From: Microbacterium sp. Root166
GTDB lineage: Bacteria > Actinomycetota > Actinomycetes > Actinomycetales > Microbacteriaceae
Assembly: GCF_001427145.1 (NCBI RefSeq)
Contig: NZ_LMGL01000003.1
Location: forward strand, 124,001 to 188,000
Reading direction: 5' to 3'
DNA length: 64,000 bases
Shown here: one piece after another, positions 50,009-59,868 of the stretch
Position numbering within the stretch: position 1 is the first letter of the stretch
How the letters are laid out: the number at the start of each line of letters is the position of its first letter
The notes under the pieces: model-generated
Told to the model about the DNA's origin: nothing
The model's input: only the letters and a program-made list of their open reading frames with translations
Database searches by the model: none
Program-made: the position numbers and the translations under genes

Positions 50009-51242
50009 GGCTCGCACCTCGGCTGGTGGCGTTGGACCACGGCACGGCGAGGTCGCCCTCGGGATCGATCGCGCCCACGCACCACCCGGAGTCGGCGGCG
50101 CGTTCGAGGGCGTCTCCCAGGGGAGAGACGGCGAACACCATCGGCAGGGAGCTGTGGTGGGCGATCGGTCCGATCGCCTCGGCGTCGGCGGGGTCGAAGC
50201 GGCCGACGATGAGGATGACCGGTCCGGTCATGACCCCGGCGAAGAGCTTCGGCAGGCGGGCGAGGGAGTCGTCGCGCCGTGCCGTCAGCGTGGCGAACCC
50301 GCGGAGCATCGCCTCGACCTCGACCATGTCGCCGCCGTCGATGCGCTCGGCCAGCACGGTGCCGTCGGAGTCGATCACCTCGACGGCGTAGCCGTCGTGC
50401 ACCAGGCGGGCCACGGCGGAGACGCACGCCGACACCGCGGCCTCGAATCCCGGGTCCGCCCCGGGAGCCTGGAGAGCCTCGGTCGCCCAGCGGAGCGCGC
50501 CGCGGTCGAGGACGACGCTGGCCTCGGGCGTGGACTCCTGCTCCTCCTGCCGGACCATGAGCTCGTCCCGGTGCGCACTCGCGCGCCAGTGGATGCGTCG
50601 CATCGAGTCGCCGGGAACGTAGGGCCGCGCGACGAGGTTGTCGGCGCCCTGCCCCAGCTGATTGGTCGTGGTGTGCAGCGTGCCGCCGGTCGCGCCGGCG
50701 AAGTCCGTGAGGGGCGGCAGGTCGACGAGGGCCGGCGCCACCGTCACCGGCGTGCGCTCGCCGAAGACGGTGCTGCGCCGGGCGAGCCCGAACGGATCGG
50801 TCGAACGGACCGCGAGGGGCCCGATCGAGTGGACGCCGCGCCGGACACCGGCCACCGCGTACGACAGCTCGACGACGCGCTCACCGCCGCGAAGCCCCGA
50901 GCCCATGCTGGGGAAGACGCCGTCCGATCGACCGCGCAGGCCCTTCGGCAGAGCGTCGTGCCAGGTGCCGGGCGGCGTCGGGACCGCGGTCCGCACGCCG
51001 ACCCGCACGGTGACGAGGGACTCGCGTCCGACGGTGACGACGTCGGGCGCCAGCGAGCGCGCCACGACGTCGGATCGGCGCGTCAGGAACAGCGAGGCGA
51101 TCGCGGCCAGGAGCACCGCCAGCAGCAGGAGCCCGAAGTAGACGAGCTCCGCGATGCCGAACTCGTTCGCCAGCACGAAGCAGATGACGGCCAGGATGAG
51201 CGCACCCGTGCCTCGCACGGTGAGCGGCCACAGGCGTCTCAT
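49995..51242 (-). CDS. DUF58 domain membrane protein
   Basis: A 415-residue protein with two membrane helices near the N-terminus (residues 10-50) followed by a domain containing the DUF58 signature GDSMRRIHWRASAHRDELMV at about residue 195. The C-terminal part has a von Willebrand factor A-like fold that binds MoxR partners. It starts at an ATG four bases after the MoxR gene and overlaps the transglutaminase gene. It is presumed to be the bridge between the MoxR ATPase and the envelope enzyme. Confidence 0.9.
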   Translation of the reverse strand: MRRLWPLTVRGTGALILAVICFVLANEFGIAELVYFGLLLLAVLLAAIASLFLTRRSDVVARSLAPDVVTVGRESLVTVRVGVRTAVPTPPGTWHDALPKGLRGRSDGVFPSMGSGLRGGERVVELSYAVAGVRRGVHSIGPLAVRSTDPFGLARRSTVFGERTPVTVAPALVDLPPLTDFAGATGGTLHTTTNQLGQGADNLVARPYVPGDSMRRIHWRASAHRDELMVRQEEQESTPEASVVLDRGALRWATEALQAPGADPGFEAAVSACVSAVARLVHDGYAVEVIDSDGTVLAERIDGGDMVEVEAMLRGFATLTARRDDSLARLPKLFAGVMTGPVILIVGRFDPADAEAIGPIAHHSSLPMVFAVSPLGDALERAADSGWCVGAIDPEGDLAVPWSNATSRGASHVSV

Positions 51243-51246
51243 GTCG

Positions 51247-52251
<1,005 letters not shown>

Positions 52252-52376
52252 CGAGACTCCCCTCGGGGCGGGCCCTACGGGTCGGACCGGCCACTGGCGT
52301 GCGGGCATCGACGCCCACACTCGTCGATCGTAACAACGAGGAGGGCGCAGCGGGCCGGGGAACCGGGTTAGACTTG

Positions 52377-52472
52377 TGGCAGCTCTCCGCGAGGCGGCAT
52401 CCAGGCCAATTCCCCCAGGACGGAAACGTAGCAAGGGTAACCGGGCTCTGCCGGGTTCGCGGAGAGTCTTAT
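52377..52472 (+). ncRNA. ffs: Small signal recognition particle RNA (4.5S-type)
   Basis: Terminal stem CTCTCCGCGA (52383-52392) pairs with TCGCGGAGAG (52457-52466), and the conserved tip is seen as CCCCCAGGACGGAAACGTAG and CAAGGG, the domain IV loop bound by Ffh. The RNA is followed by CTTATTTTT, a terminator-like T-run. It overlaps only the very end of the opposite-strand nudK gene. Ends are estimated from the stem. Confidence 0.88.
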
Positions 52473-53146
52473 TTTTGCCCGAACGGCCCCTCCAGCACGG
52501 CCCACTGCAGCAGCATGATGGTCTTCGCATCCTGGATCCGGCCGTCCCGCACCTGGGCGAGCGCCTCCTCGATGCCGAGTTCGAGCAGCTCGATGTGCTC
52601 CCCCTCCTGGGCGAGACCGCCGGTGTCGCCGGTGCGGTCCGAGCCGTCGTACGGCGCCGCGAAGAAGTGGATGCGCTCGGTCACCGATCCGGGGCTCATG
52701 AACACGTCCCACACATGGTCCAGCTCACCGATCTCGACCCCCGTCTCCTCGGCGGCCTCCCGCCGGATCGCCGTCGCGGGATCGTCGTCGTCGAGCAGTC
52801 CGGCGGCGGTCTCGATCAGCATCCCGTCGGGGTGTCCGTTGACGTAGACCGGATACCGGAACTGCCGCGTCAGCAGCACCGTGCGCCGCGCCGGGTCGTA
52901 TAGCAGCACGGTGGCGCCGTTGCCGCGGTCGTACGTCTCGCGCTGCTGCGTCTCCCACTTCCCCGACGGCGTGCGGTACTCGAGGGTGGTCCGTCGCAGC
53001 ACATGCCAGGCTGCGGCGACGAGCTCGACATCCGTCACCCGCACGTCGGGATTGCGGTCGAGCGAGCGGCCGGTCCGGTCGAGGCCCGTCCTGCCACGCT
53101 GGTCGGGAACGTCGATGCCGGGGCGGCCGGGGAGGGGATCGGTCAT
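52469..53146 (-). CDS. nudK: GDP-mannose-type Nudix hydrolase (NudK-like)
   Basis: A 225-residue Nudix enzyme. The sequence RETYDRGNGATVLLYDPARR, then RQFRYPVYVNGHPDG, LIETAAGLLDDDDP and REAAEETG with MSPGSVTERIHFF follows the pattern of Escherichia coli NudK, which hydrolyses GDP-mannose to GMP and mannose 1-phosphate. ADP-ribose is a possible alternative substrate. The ATG at 53146 is the first credible start; the gene is divergent from pta and convergent with the SRP RNA. Confidence 0.85.
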   Translation of the reverse strand: MTDPLPGRPGIDVPDQRGRTGLDRTGRSLDRNPDVRVTDVELVAAAWHVLRRTTLEYRTPSGKWETQQRETYDRGNGATVLLYDPARRTVLLTRQFRYPVYVNGHPDGMLIETAAGLLDDDDPATAIRREAAEETGVEIGELDHVWDVFMSPGSVTERIHFFAAPYDGSDRTGDTGGLAQEGEHIELLELGIEEALAQVRDGRIQDAKTIMLLQWAVLEGPFGQK

Positions 53147-53189
53147 AGCGGGGGAGCCTACCGACCGCATCCGCGAATAGTGTGGGGCC

Positions 53190-55331
53190 GTGGCGCAGAG
53201 CATCTTCATCACGTCGGCAGAGGGTCACTCGGGCAAGTCCACCGTCGCGCTGGGCGTGCTGGACGCGCTGAGTCACGCGACCGCGCGCGTGGGGGTGTTC
53301 CGCGCGATCGCCCGCTCGACCGCCGAGCCGGACTATGTGCTCGAGATGCTGCTCGACCACGACGGCGTCGACCTGCCGTACGACGAGTGCATCGGCGTCA
53401 CCTATGACGACGTGCGTCATGATCCGGATGCCGCGCTCGCGGTCATCGTCGAGCGCTACAAGGCCGTCGAGGCCCAGTGCGAGGCGGTCGTGATCCTCGG
53501 CAGCGACTACACCGATGTGGGCAGTCCGGCGGAGCTGGCCTACAACGCCCGCATCGCCGCCAACCTCGGGGCGCCCGTGCTGCTCGTGCTCGGCGGCCGG
53601 TCCTCCGAGGGCGCCACGCAGCCCGAGCAGCTCGGCTCCTCTCTGCCCCGCACGCCCGCGGAGATGGGGCAGATCGCCGATCTCGCGCTCACCGAGCTCG
53701 CCCACGGCCGCGCCGAGCTGTTCGCGGTGGTGGCCAATCGCGCGGATCCGGGGTTCGTCGCCGAGACCGTGGACGAGATCCGCCGGGTCGTGGCCGCCGC
53801 TGCGCGCCCCGGGGGCGCCGTCGTTCCGGTGTGGGCGATCCCGGAGGACCGCTACCTCGTCGCGCCGTCGATGCGCGGCATCCTGCGTTCCGTCGACGGC
53901 GCACTGCTCTCGGGCGATCCCGACCGGCTGACCCGGGAAGCGCTCGCGGTGGTGGTCGCCGGGATGTCGATGGTCAACGTGCTGCCGCGGCTGCTCGAGG
54001 GCGCCGTGGTCGTCATCCCGGCCGATCGCACCGAAGTGCTGCTGGCGACCCTGCTGGCCAATGCGTCCGGCACGTTCCCGTCGATCTCGGGCGTCGTCCT
54101 CAACGGCGGGTTCGAGATCCCGGAGCCGGTCACGCGGCTGCTCGACGGTCTCGGATCGAACGTCCCCATCGTGACGACCGAGCTCGGCACGTACGAGACC
54201 GCGCTGCGGATCATGAGCACCCGCGGCCGGCTGGCGGCCGACTCGCAGCGCCGCTACGACACGGCGCTGGCACTGTTCGAGCAGAACGTCGACACCGACG
54301 AGCTCCTCGCCTCGTTCGGCGTGGCCCGCGCGACGGTCGTCACGCCGCTCATGTTCGAGTTCCAGCTGATCGAGCGCGCGCGCACCCAGCGCAAGCGCAT
54401 CGTGCTGCCTGAAGGCGACGACGACCGCGTGCTGCGCGCTGCAGCGACGGTGCTCAAGCGCGGCATCGCCGACCTCACGATCCTCGGAGAGCCCTTCGAG
54501 GTGCGCGCCCGAGCGATCGAGCTCGGCATCGACATCCAGGCCGCGGAGGTCCTCTCTCCCTTCGATGCGGTGCACGTCCACAAGTTCGCGGAGGAGTACG
54601 CGCGCCTGCGCGCCCACAAGGGGGTGACGCACGCCCAGGCCGCCGACACGGTGACCGACGTCTCGTACTTCGGCACGCTCATGGTCCACTTCGGCATGGC
54701 GGACGGGATGGTCTCGGGGGCCGCCCACACGACCGCGCACACGATCCGCCCGGCCTTCGAGATCATCAAGACCGCTCCCGGCGTCTCGGTCGTCTCCAGC
54801 GTGTTCCTGATGGCGCTGGCGGACCGCGTCCTCGTCTACGGCGACTGCGCGGTGATCCCGGATCCCACCTCCGACCAGCTCGCCGACATCGCAATCTCCT
54901 CGGCCGCGACGGCGACCCAGTTCGGCATCGACCCCCGGATCGCCATGCTGTCGTACTCGACGGGGGAATCCGGTTCAGGCGCGGAAGTCGAGAAGGTGAG
55001 GGATGCCACGGCTCTGGTCCGCGAGCGTGCGCCCGAGCTTCTCGTGGAAGGTCCGATCCAGTACGACGCGGCCGCTGACGCCGCGGTCGCGGCGGCGAAG
55101 ATGCCGGGATCGGCGGTGGCGGGCCGCGCGACGGTGTTCGTGTTCCCCGACCTCAACACCGGCAACAACACCTACAAGGCGGTGCAGCGCTCGGCCGGCG
55201 CGGTGGCGATCGGGCCGGTGCTGCAGGGCCTCAACAAGCCGATCAACGACCTCTCCCGCGGGGCGCTGGTGGACGACATCGTCAACACCATCGCCATCAC
55301 CGCGATCCAGGCTCAGGGGCTCACCGCATGA
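53190..55331 (+). CDS. pta: Phosphate acetyltransferase
   Basis: Interconverts acetyl-CoA and acetyl phosphate in the acetate pathway. The 713-residue long form has an N-terminal BioD-like P-loop domain (ITSAEGHSGKSTVALGVLD), a DRTGG domain (about 215-330), and the C-terminal catalytic PTA domain from about residue 390 with KRIVLPEGDDDRVLRAA, SYFGTLMVHFGMADGMVSGA and PDLNTGNNTYKAVQRSA. It starts at a GTG; its stop overlaps the ackA start. Confidence 0.95.
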   Translation: MAQSIFITSAEGHSGKSTVALGVLDALSHATARVGVFRAIARSTAEPDYVLEMLLDHDGVDLPYDECIGVTYDDVRHDPDAALAVIVERYKAVEAQCEAVVILGSDYTDVGSPAELAYNARIAANLGAPVLLVLGGRSSEGATQPEQLGSSLPRTPAEMGQIADLALTELAHGRAELFAVVANRADPGFVAETVDEIRRVVAAAARPGGAVVPVWAIPEDRYLVAPSMRGILRSVDGALLSGDPDRLTREALAVVVAGMSMVNVLPRLLEGAVVVIPADRTEVLLATLLANASGTFPSISGVVLNGGFEIPEPVTRLLDGLGSNVPIVTTELGTYETALRIMSTRGRLAADSQRRYDTALALFEQNVDTDELLASFGVARATVVTPLMFEFQLIERARTQRKRIVLPEGDDDRVLRAAATVLKRGIADLTILGEPFEVRARAIELGIDIQAAEVLSPFDAVHVHKFAEEYARLRAHKGVTHAQAADTVTDVSYFGTLMVHFGMADGMVSGAAHTTAHTIRPAFEIIKTAPGVSVVSSVFLMALADRVLVYGDCAVIPDPTSDQLADIAISSAATATQFGIDPRIAMLSYSTGESGSGAEVEKVRDATALVRERAPELLVEGPIQYDAAADAAVAAAKMPGSAVAGRATVFVFPDLNTGNNTYKAVQRSAGAVAIGPVLQGLNKPINDLSRGALVDDIVNTIAITAIQAQGLTA

Positions 55332-56554
55332 GCGTCGTCCTGGTCGTCAACTCAGGATCCTCGTCGTTCAAGTACCAGCTGATCGACATGGACACCGAGT
55401 CCACGCTCGCTTCGGGCCTGATCGAGCGGATCGGGGAGCGCACCGGCAGCGCCACCCACATCGTGAGAGCGCAGCCCGCGAACGGCCCCGCAGCGACGAT
55501 GCTCGACGCGACCTACGTGCGGGAGCTTCCGATCCCCGATCACACGGCGGGATTCCAGGCGATGCTCGACGCGTTCGACGCGGACGGGCCGTCGCTGCGG
55601 GATCGCCCCCCGATCGCCGTCGGGCACCGGGTGGTGCACGGCGGTGCGCAGTTCATCGAGCCGACCCCGATCACACCGCTCGTGGAAGCGGCCATCGACG
55701 AGCTGTCGGTGCTCGCGCCGCTCCACAACCCGGCGAACCTCGCCGGGATCATCGCGGCGAAGAAGGCGTTCCCCGACGTGCCGCACGTCGCGGTGTTCGA
55801 CACGGCGTTCCATCAGACGCTCCCTCCGGAGGCCTACACCTACGCGATAGACGCGGAACTGGCGGCATCGCACCGCATCCGGAGATACGGATTCCACGGC
55901 ACATCGCACAAGTTCGTGAGCGAAGCCGCCGCCGCGTTCCTCGGCCGGCCGCTCGCCGAACTCCGGCAGATCGTGTTCCATCTGGGCAACGGGGCCTCCG
56001 TGACGGCGATCGACGGCGGCCGGTCCGTCGAGACCTCGATGGGCTTCACGCCGCTGGAGGGTCTCGTCATGGGGACACGCTCGGGCGACATCGACCCGGC
56101 GGTGCTGTTCCACCTCGCGCGGCGCGAGGGGATGTCGATCGACGACCTCGACGATCTCCTCAACAAGCGCAGCGGCATGCTCGGGCTGACGGGGTCCTCG
56201 GACCTGCGCGACATCCGCGAGGCGATCGCGGGCGGCGACGTCCAGGCGCTGCTCGGCTACGAGGTCTACGTGCATCGCTTGCGCGCCTATGCCGGCGCCT
56301 ATCTGGCCCAGCTGGGCGGGGTCGAAGTGATCTCGTTCACGGCCGGGGTCGGCGAGAATGCGCCGCTGGTGCGCTCGGAAGCCCTCGAGACGCTGGGCTT
56401 CGCCGGGGTCGAGATCGACCACGAGCGCAATCTCGCGCCGGGGCGCGGCATCCGGATCATCTCGACGGATGCGTCGGCCGTGACCGTCCTCGTGGTGCCC
56501 ACCGACGAAGAGCTGGAGATCGCCCGGCAGACGCTGACTGCGGCCCACGGCTGA
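55328..56554 (+). CDS. ackA: Acetate kinase
   Basis: Transfers phosphate from acetyl phosphate to ADP, producing acetate and ATP. The 408-residue protein contains VLVVNSGSSSFKYQL at the N-terminus, AVFDTAFHQTLPPEAYTYAI, RRYGFHGTSHKFV, and IVFHLGNGASVTAIDGG followed by GDIDPAV, all acetate/propionate kinase signatures. The ATG overlaps the pta stop as ATGA, so both are co-translated. The next gene starts 24 bases later and may share the transcript. Confidence 0.96.
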   Translation: MSVVLVVNSGSSSFKYQLIDMDTESTLASGLIERIGERTGSATHIVRAQPANGPAATMLDATYVRELPIPDHTAGFQAMLDAFDADGPSLRDRPPIAVGHRVVHGGAQFIEPTPITPLVEAAIDELSVLAPLHNPANLAGIIAAKKAFPDVPHVAVFDTAFHQTLPPEAYTYAIDAELAASHRIRRYGFHGTSHKFVSEAAAAFLGRPLAELRQIVFHLGNGASVTAIDGGRSVETSMGFTPLEGLVMGTRSGDIDPAVLFHLARREGMSIDDLDDLLNKRSGMLGLTGSSDLRDIREAIAGGDVQALLGYEVYVHRLRAYAGAYLAQLGGVEVISFTAGVGENAPLVRSEALETLGFAGVEIDHERNLAPGRGIRIISTDASAVTVLVVPTDEELEIARQTLTAAHG

Positions 56555-56578
56555 GCCCGTCCTCGATAGCCTTAAGAG

Positions 56579-57310
56579 ATGCCTACGGACGCTCTGCCCG
56601 ATCTCACCGCCTACGACGCCGTGCTGTTCGATCTGGACGGCGTGCTGACTCCGACCGCGGAGGTGCATATGCACGCGTGGCAGACGATGTTCGAGGAGCT
56701 TTTCGCGGCGTGGGAGATCACCCCGCCGTACACCGAGCGCGACTACTTCGATCACCTCGACGGGAAGAAGCGGTACGACGGTGTCGCCGCGCTGCTGCGC
56801 TCGCGCGACATCGAGGTGCCGTGGGGCGACCCGTCGGATCCGGTGACGGCCGACACGGTGTGCGGGATCGGCAATCGCAAGAACGTGGTGTTCGAGCGGG
56901 TGCTGCGCCGGGACGGCATCGCCGCGTACCCGGGCTCGCTCGCCCTGCTCGATGCGCTGGCCGCGGCCGGTACGCGGGTGGCGGTGGTGTCGAGCTCGAA
57001 GAACGCCGAGGAGGTGCTCGACGTGGCGGGCATCCGGGACCGGTTCGACGTGGTGATGGACGGTGTCATCGCCGAACGCGACCACCTCGCCTCCAAGCCC
57101 GCCCCGGACGTGTTCGTCGAGGCCGCCCGGATGCTGGATGTCGACCCGGCGCGGTGCGCCGCCGTCGAGGATGCCCTCAGCGGCGTGGAGTCCGCCGCGG
57201 CCGGCGGGTTCGGCCTCGTCGTCGGGGTCGACCGCGGCGCCGGTGCCGAAGCACTCCGGGACGCCGGAGCCCATGTCGTCGTCAACGACCTCGAGGAGTT
57301 CACCGCATGA
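56579..57310 (+). CDS. HAD hydrolase, beta-phosphoglucomutase type
   Basis: A 243-residue HAD-superfamily enzyme likely to convert beta-glucose 1-phosphate to glucose 6-phosphate. HAD motif I is FDLDGVLTPTAEVH with the two aspartates of a mutase; motif II VVSSSKNAEEVLD; motif III around ASKPAPDVFVEAARML; motif IV AAVEDALSGVESA. The stop overlaps the GH65 phosphorylase start (ATGA). This pairing is the usual one for disaccharide phosphorolysis, which yields beta-glucose 1-phosphate. Confidence 0.9.
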   Translation: MPTDALPDLTAYDAVLFDLDGVLTPTAEVHMHAWQTMFEELFAAWEITPPYTERDYFDHLDGKKRYDGVAALLRSRDIEVPWGDPSDPVTADTVCGIGNRKNVVFERVLRRDGIAAYPGSLALLDALAAAGTRVAVVSSSKNAEEVLDVAGIRDRFDVVMDGVIAERDHLASKPAPDVFVEAARMLDVDPARCAAVEDALSGVESAAAGGFGLVVGVDRGAGAEALRDAGAHVVVNDLEEFTA

Positions 57311-59820
57311 TCGATCGCGACCGGTTCCCCGTCGACCCCTGGCGCCTCATCGAGAGGTCCAACGACCTCGCCGACGGCGGCGTCGCCGAGACGCTGTTCG
57401 CGGTCGGCAACGGCTACCTGGGGCTGCGCGGCAACCACGCCGAAGGGCGTGAGGCCCACGAGCACGGGACGTTCATCAACGGCTTCCACGAGACCTTCCC
57501 GATCCGCCACGCCGAGCAGGCGTACGGGTTCGCCGAGGTCGGGCAGACCATCATCAACGCCCCCGACGCGAAGGGCATGCGCGTCTACGTCGACGACGAG
57601 CCGCTCTCCCTCGACGTCGCCGACGTCCGCGAGTATGAGCGGGTCCTCGACATGCGCGAAGGCGTGCTGCGACGCCGCATCCTCTGGGTGACGCCTGCCG
57701 GCAAGCATGTGCGGGTCGACGACGAGCGGCTGGTGTCCTTCGACGAGAAGCATCTCGCGCTGCTGTCGATCGAGGTGACGGTGCTGAACGCGGATGCGTC
57801 GGTGACCATCAACAGCCAGATCCTCAACCGTCAGGACGGCGAGGACGTCTACGGCGGCACACCGCCCCGCACCCGGGCAGGGTTCGATCCGCGCAAGGCG
57901 GAGCGCATCAAGGATCGCGTGCTGCAGCCGCAGGAGTTCTGGCAGGATGCCGCGCGCTCCGCGCTGTCGTATCGGGTGGCGCAGTCCGGCATGACCCTCG
58001 CCGTCGCCGCCGACCACTACGTCGACACGGCGAATGAGTACGACGAGCGTCGCCTGGTCGAGCCGGACCGCTCGAAGAACGTGTTCCGCGTGCAGGCGAA
58101 GTCCGGCGCTCCGGTGCGGATCACGAAGATCGTGGCCTATCACACGTCGCGCGGCGTGCCCGCTCGCGAGCTCGTGGACCGCTGCCGCCGTACCCTCGAC
58201 CGGGCCCGGACGCAGGGCGTGGACGGCATCCATGCGGCGCAGCGGGCGTGGCTGGATGCGTTCTGGGAGCGTTCGGATGTGCGTATCGGCGGGCACGACG
58301 ATCTGCAGCAGGCGACCCGCTGGTGTCTGCTGCAGCTGGCGCAGGCGTCGGCGCGTGCGGACGGTCTCGGGGTGCCGGCGAAGGGCATGACGGGGTCGGG
58401 GTACAGCGGGCATTACTTCTGGGACACCGAGATCTACGTGCTGCCGTTCCTGGCGTACACCAGCCCGCTCGCGGCGCGCAACGCGCTGCGGATGCGGTAC
58501 CTGATGCTGCCCGCCGCCCGCGGCCGCGCGTATCAGCTGAACGAGGCCGGGGCGCTGTTCCCGTGGCGGACCATCAACGGCGAAGAGGCCTCGGCGTATT
58601 ACGCCGCCGGCACCGCGCAGTACCACATCAACGCCGACGTCTCCTTCGCCCTCGCGAAGTACGTCCGCGCCACCGGCGACAACGAGTTCCTCCACCGCGA
58701 GGGCGTGGACATCGCCGTGGAGACCGCCCGACTGTGGGCGACGCTCGGGTTCTGGCGGTCCGTGGACGGCGCCGGGGAGGAGACCTTCCACATCCACGGC
58801 GTCACCGGCCCGGACGAGTACACCACGGTGGTCAACGACAACCTGTTCACCAACGTGATGGCCCGGTTCAACCTGCGCTTCGCCGCCCGCACCGTGCGCG
58901 AGATGGCCGAGATCGACGGAGAGGTCTACCGCAAGATGGTCGACCGCCTCGGCCTTGACCCCAGTGAGCCGGACGCGTGGGAGCGCGCCGCCGAGGCGAT
59001 GCACATCCCGTTCAGCGAGGCCCTCGGCATCCACCCGCAGGACCACGTCTTCCTCGAGCGCGAGATCTGGGACCTGGGGCAGACTCCGGCGGACCGCCGT
59101 CCGCTGCTGCTCCACTTCCACCCGCTGGTGATCTACCGCTACCAGGTCCTCAAGCAGGCCGATGTGGTGCTGGCGCTGTTCCTGCAGGGCAACCACTTCT
59201 CCGACGAGGACAAGCTCGCCGACTTCGAGTACTACGACCCGCTGACCACGGGGGACTCGACGCTGTCCGCGGTCGTGCAGGCGATCCTCGCCGCCGAGGT
59301 CGGGTATCAGGACCTGGCGCTGGAGTACTTCCGGCAGTCGATCTTCGTCGACCTCGCCGACCTGCACCACAACGCCGCCGACGGCGTCCACGTCGCCTCC
59401 GCGGGCGGTGTCTGGACCGCGCTGGTCTCGGGATTCGGCGGCATGCGCGACCACTTCGGCGAACTCTCCTTCGACCCCCGCCTCCCCGCGGACTGGCCCG
59501 AGCTGTCGTTCGTGCTGCACTGGCACGGCACCCGCCTGACCATCACCATCACCCGCGACCAGATGACCGTGGTCGCGAGCGACGGCGACCCCGTCGGGTT
59601 CAGCGTCCGCGGCACCGGCTACGTCGTCGGAGCCGGCGAAGAAGTCACCATCACGCTCCACGGCCAGGGCCCCGTCATCCCAGGACGCCCGTCGCTGCGC
59701 CAGATCACCGACGTGCGCCGCGAGGACGGCACCTACCTGTCGGCGTCGGTCCCGACCGTGACGTCATCGATGCCGATCATCACCGGGGCGGCAGACCTCG
59801 AGCACGGCGTCGATGCGTAG
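57307..59820 (+). CDS. Glycoside hydrolase family 65 (disaccharide phosphorylase)
   Basis: An 837-residue GH65 enzyme that splits an alpha-glucoside with phosphate to glucose and beta-glucose 1-phosphate. The N-terminal domain has LFAVGNGYLGLRGNHAE; the catalytic barrel has GTGYSGHYFWDTEIY-like GSGYSGHYFWDTEIYVLPF, QLNEAGALFPWRTINGEE, and VTGPDEYTTVVNDN with general acid Glu504; the phosphate-binding residues are expected near DADVVLAL-like QADVVLALF and YYDPLTTGDSTLS. Substrate (maltose, trehalose or kojibiose) cannot be read with confidence. Translation is coupled to the mutase gene. Confidence 0.92.
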   Translation: MIDRDRFPVDPWRLIERSNDLADGGVAETLFAVGNGYLGLRGNHAEGREAHEHGTFINGFHETFPIRHAEQAYGFAEVGQTIINAPDAKGMRVYVDDEPLSLDVADVREYERVLDMREGVLRRRILWVTPAGKHVRVDDERLVSFDEKHLALLSIEVTVLNADASVTINSQILNRQDGEDVYGGTPPRTRAGFDPRKAERIKDRVLQPQEFWQDAARSALSYRVAQSGMTLAVAADHYVDTANEYDERRLVEPDRSKNVFRVQAKSGAPVRITKIVAYHTSRGVPARELVDRCRRTLDRARTQGVDGIHAAQRAWLDAFWERSDVRIGGHDDLQQATRWCLLQLAQASARADGLGVPAKGMTGSGYSGHYFWDTEIYVLPFLAYTSPLAARNALRMRYLMLPAARGRAYQLNEAGALFPWRTINGEEASAYYAAGTAQYHINADVSFALAKYVRATGDNEFLHREGVDIAVETARLWATLGFWRSVDGAGEETFHIHGVTGPDEYTTVVNDNLFTNVMARFNLRFAARTVREMAEIDGEVYRKMVDRLGLDPSEPDAWERAAEAMHIPFSEALGIHPQDHVFLEREIWDLGQTPADRRPLLLHFHPLVIYRYQVLKQADVVLALFLQGNHFSDEDKLADFEYYDPLTTGDSTLSAVVQAILAAEVGYQDLALEYFRQSIFVDLADLHHNAADGVHVASAGGVWTALVSGFGGMRDHFGELSFDPRLPADWPELSFVLHWHGTRLTITITRDQMTVVASDGDPVGFSVRGTGYVVGAGEEVTITLHGQGPVIPGRPSLRQITDVRREDGTYLSASVPTVTSSMPIITGAADLEHGVDA

Positions 59821-59868
59821 CCTCGACGGCCCCGTCGGCATGTCGCGGGCACGCCGTAGGCTGTGGGG

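Noticed and set aside
52725..54740. Minus-strand frame of 671 codons opposite pta
   Set aside because: Runs through nudK and pta in a wrong frame with low-complexity Arg/His/Asp content.
55352..57274. Minus-strand frame of 640 codons opposite ackA
   Set aside because: Shadow frame without domains; ackA is unmistakable on the plus strand.
55003..57306. Long plus-strand extension in front of the GH65 gene
   Set aside because: The frame is open through pta, ackA and the mutase but reads as Arg-rich nonsense; the coupled ATG at 57307 is the real start.
56752..59661. Minus-strand frame of 969 codons opposite the mutase and GH65 genes
   Set aside because: High-GC antisense shadow; the plus strand encodes complete conserved enzymes.
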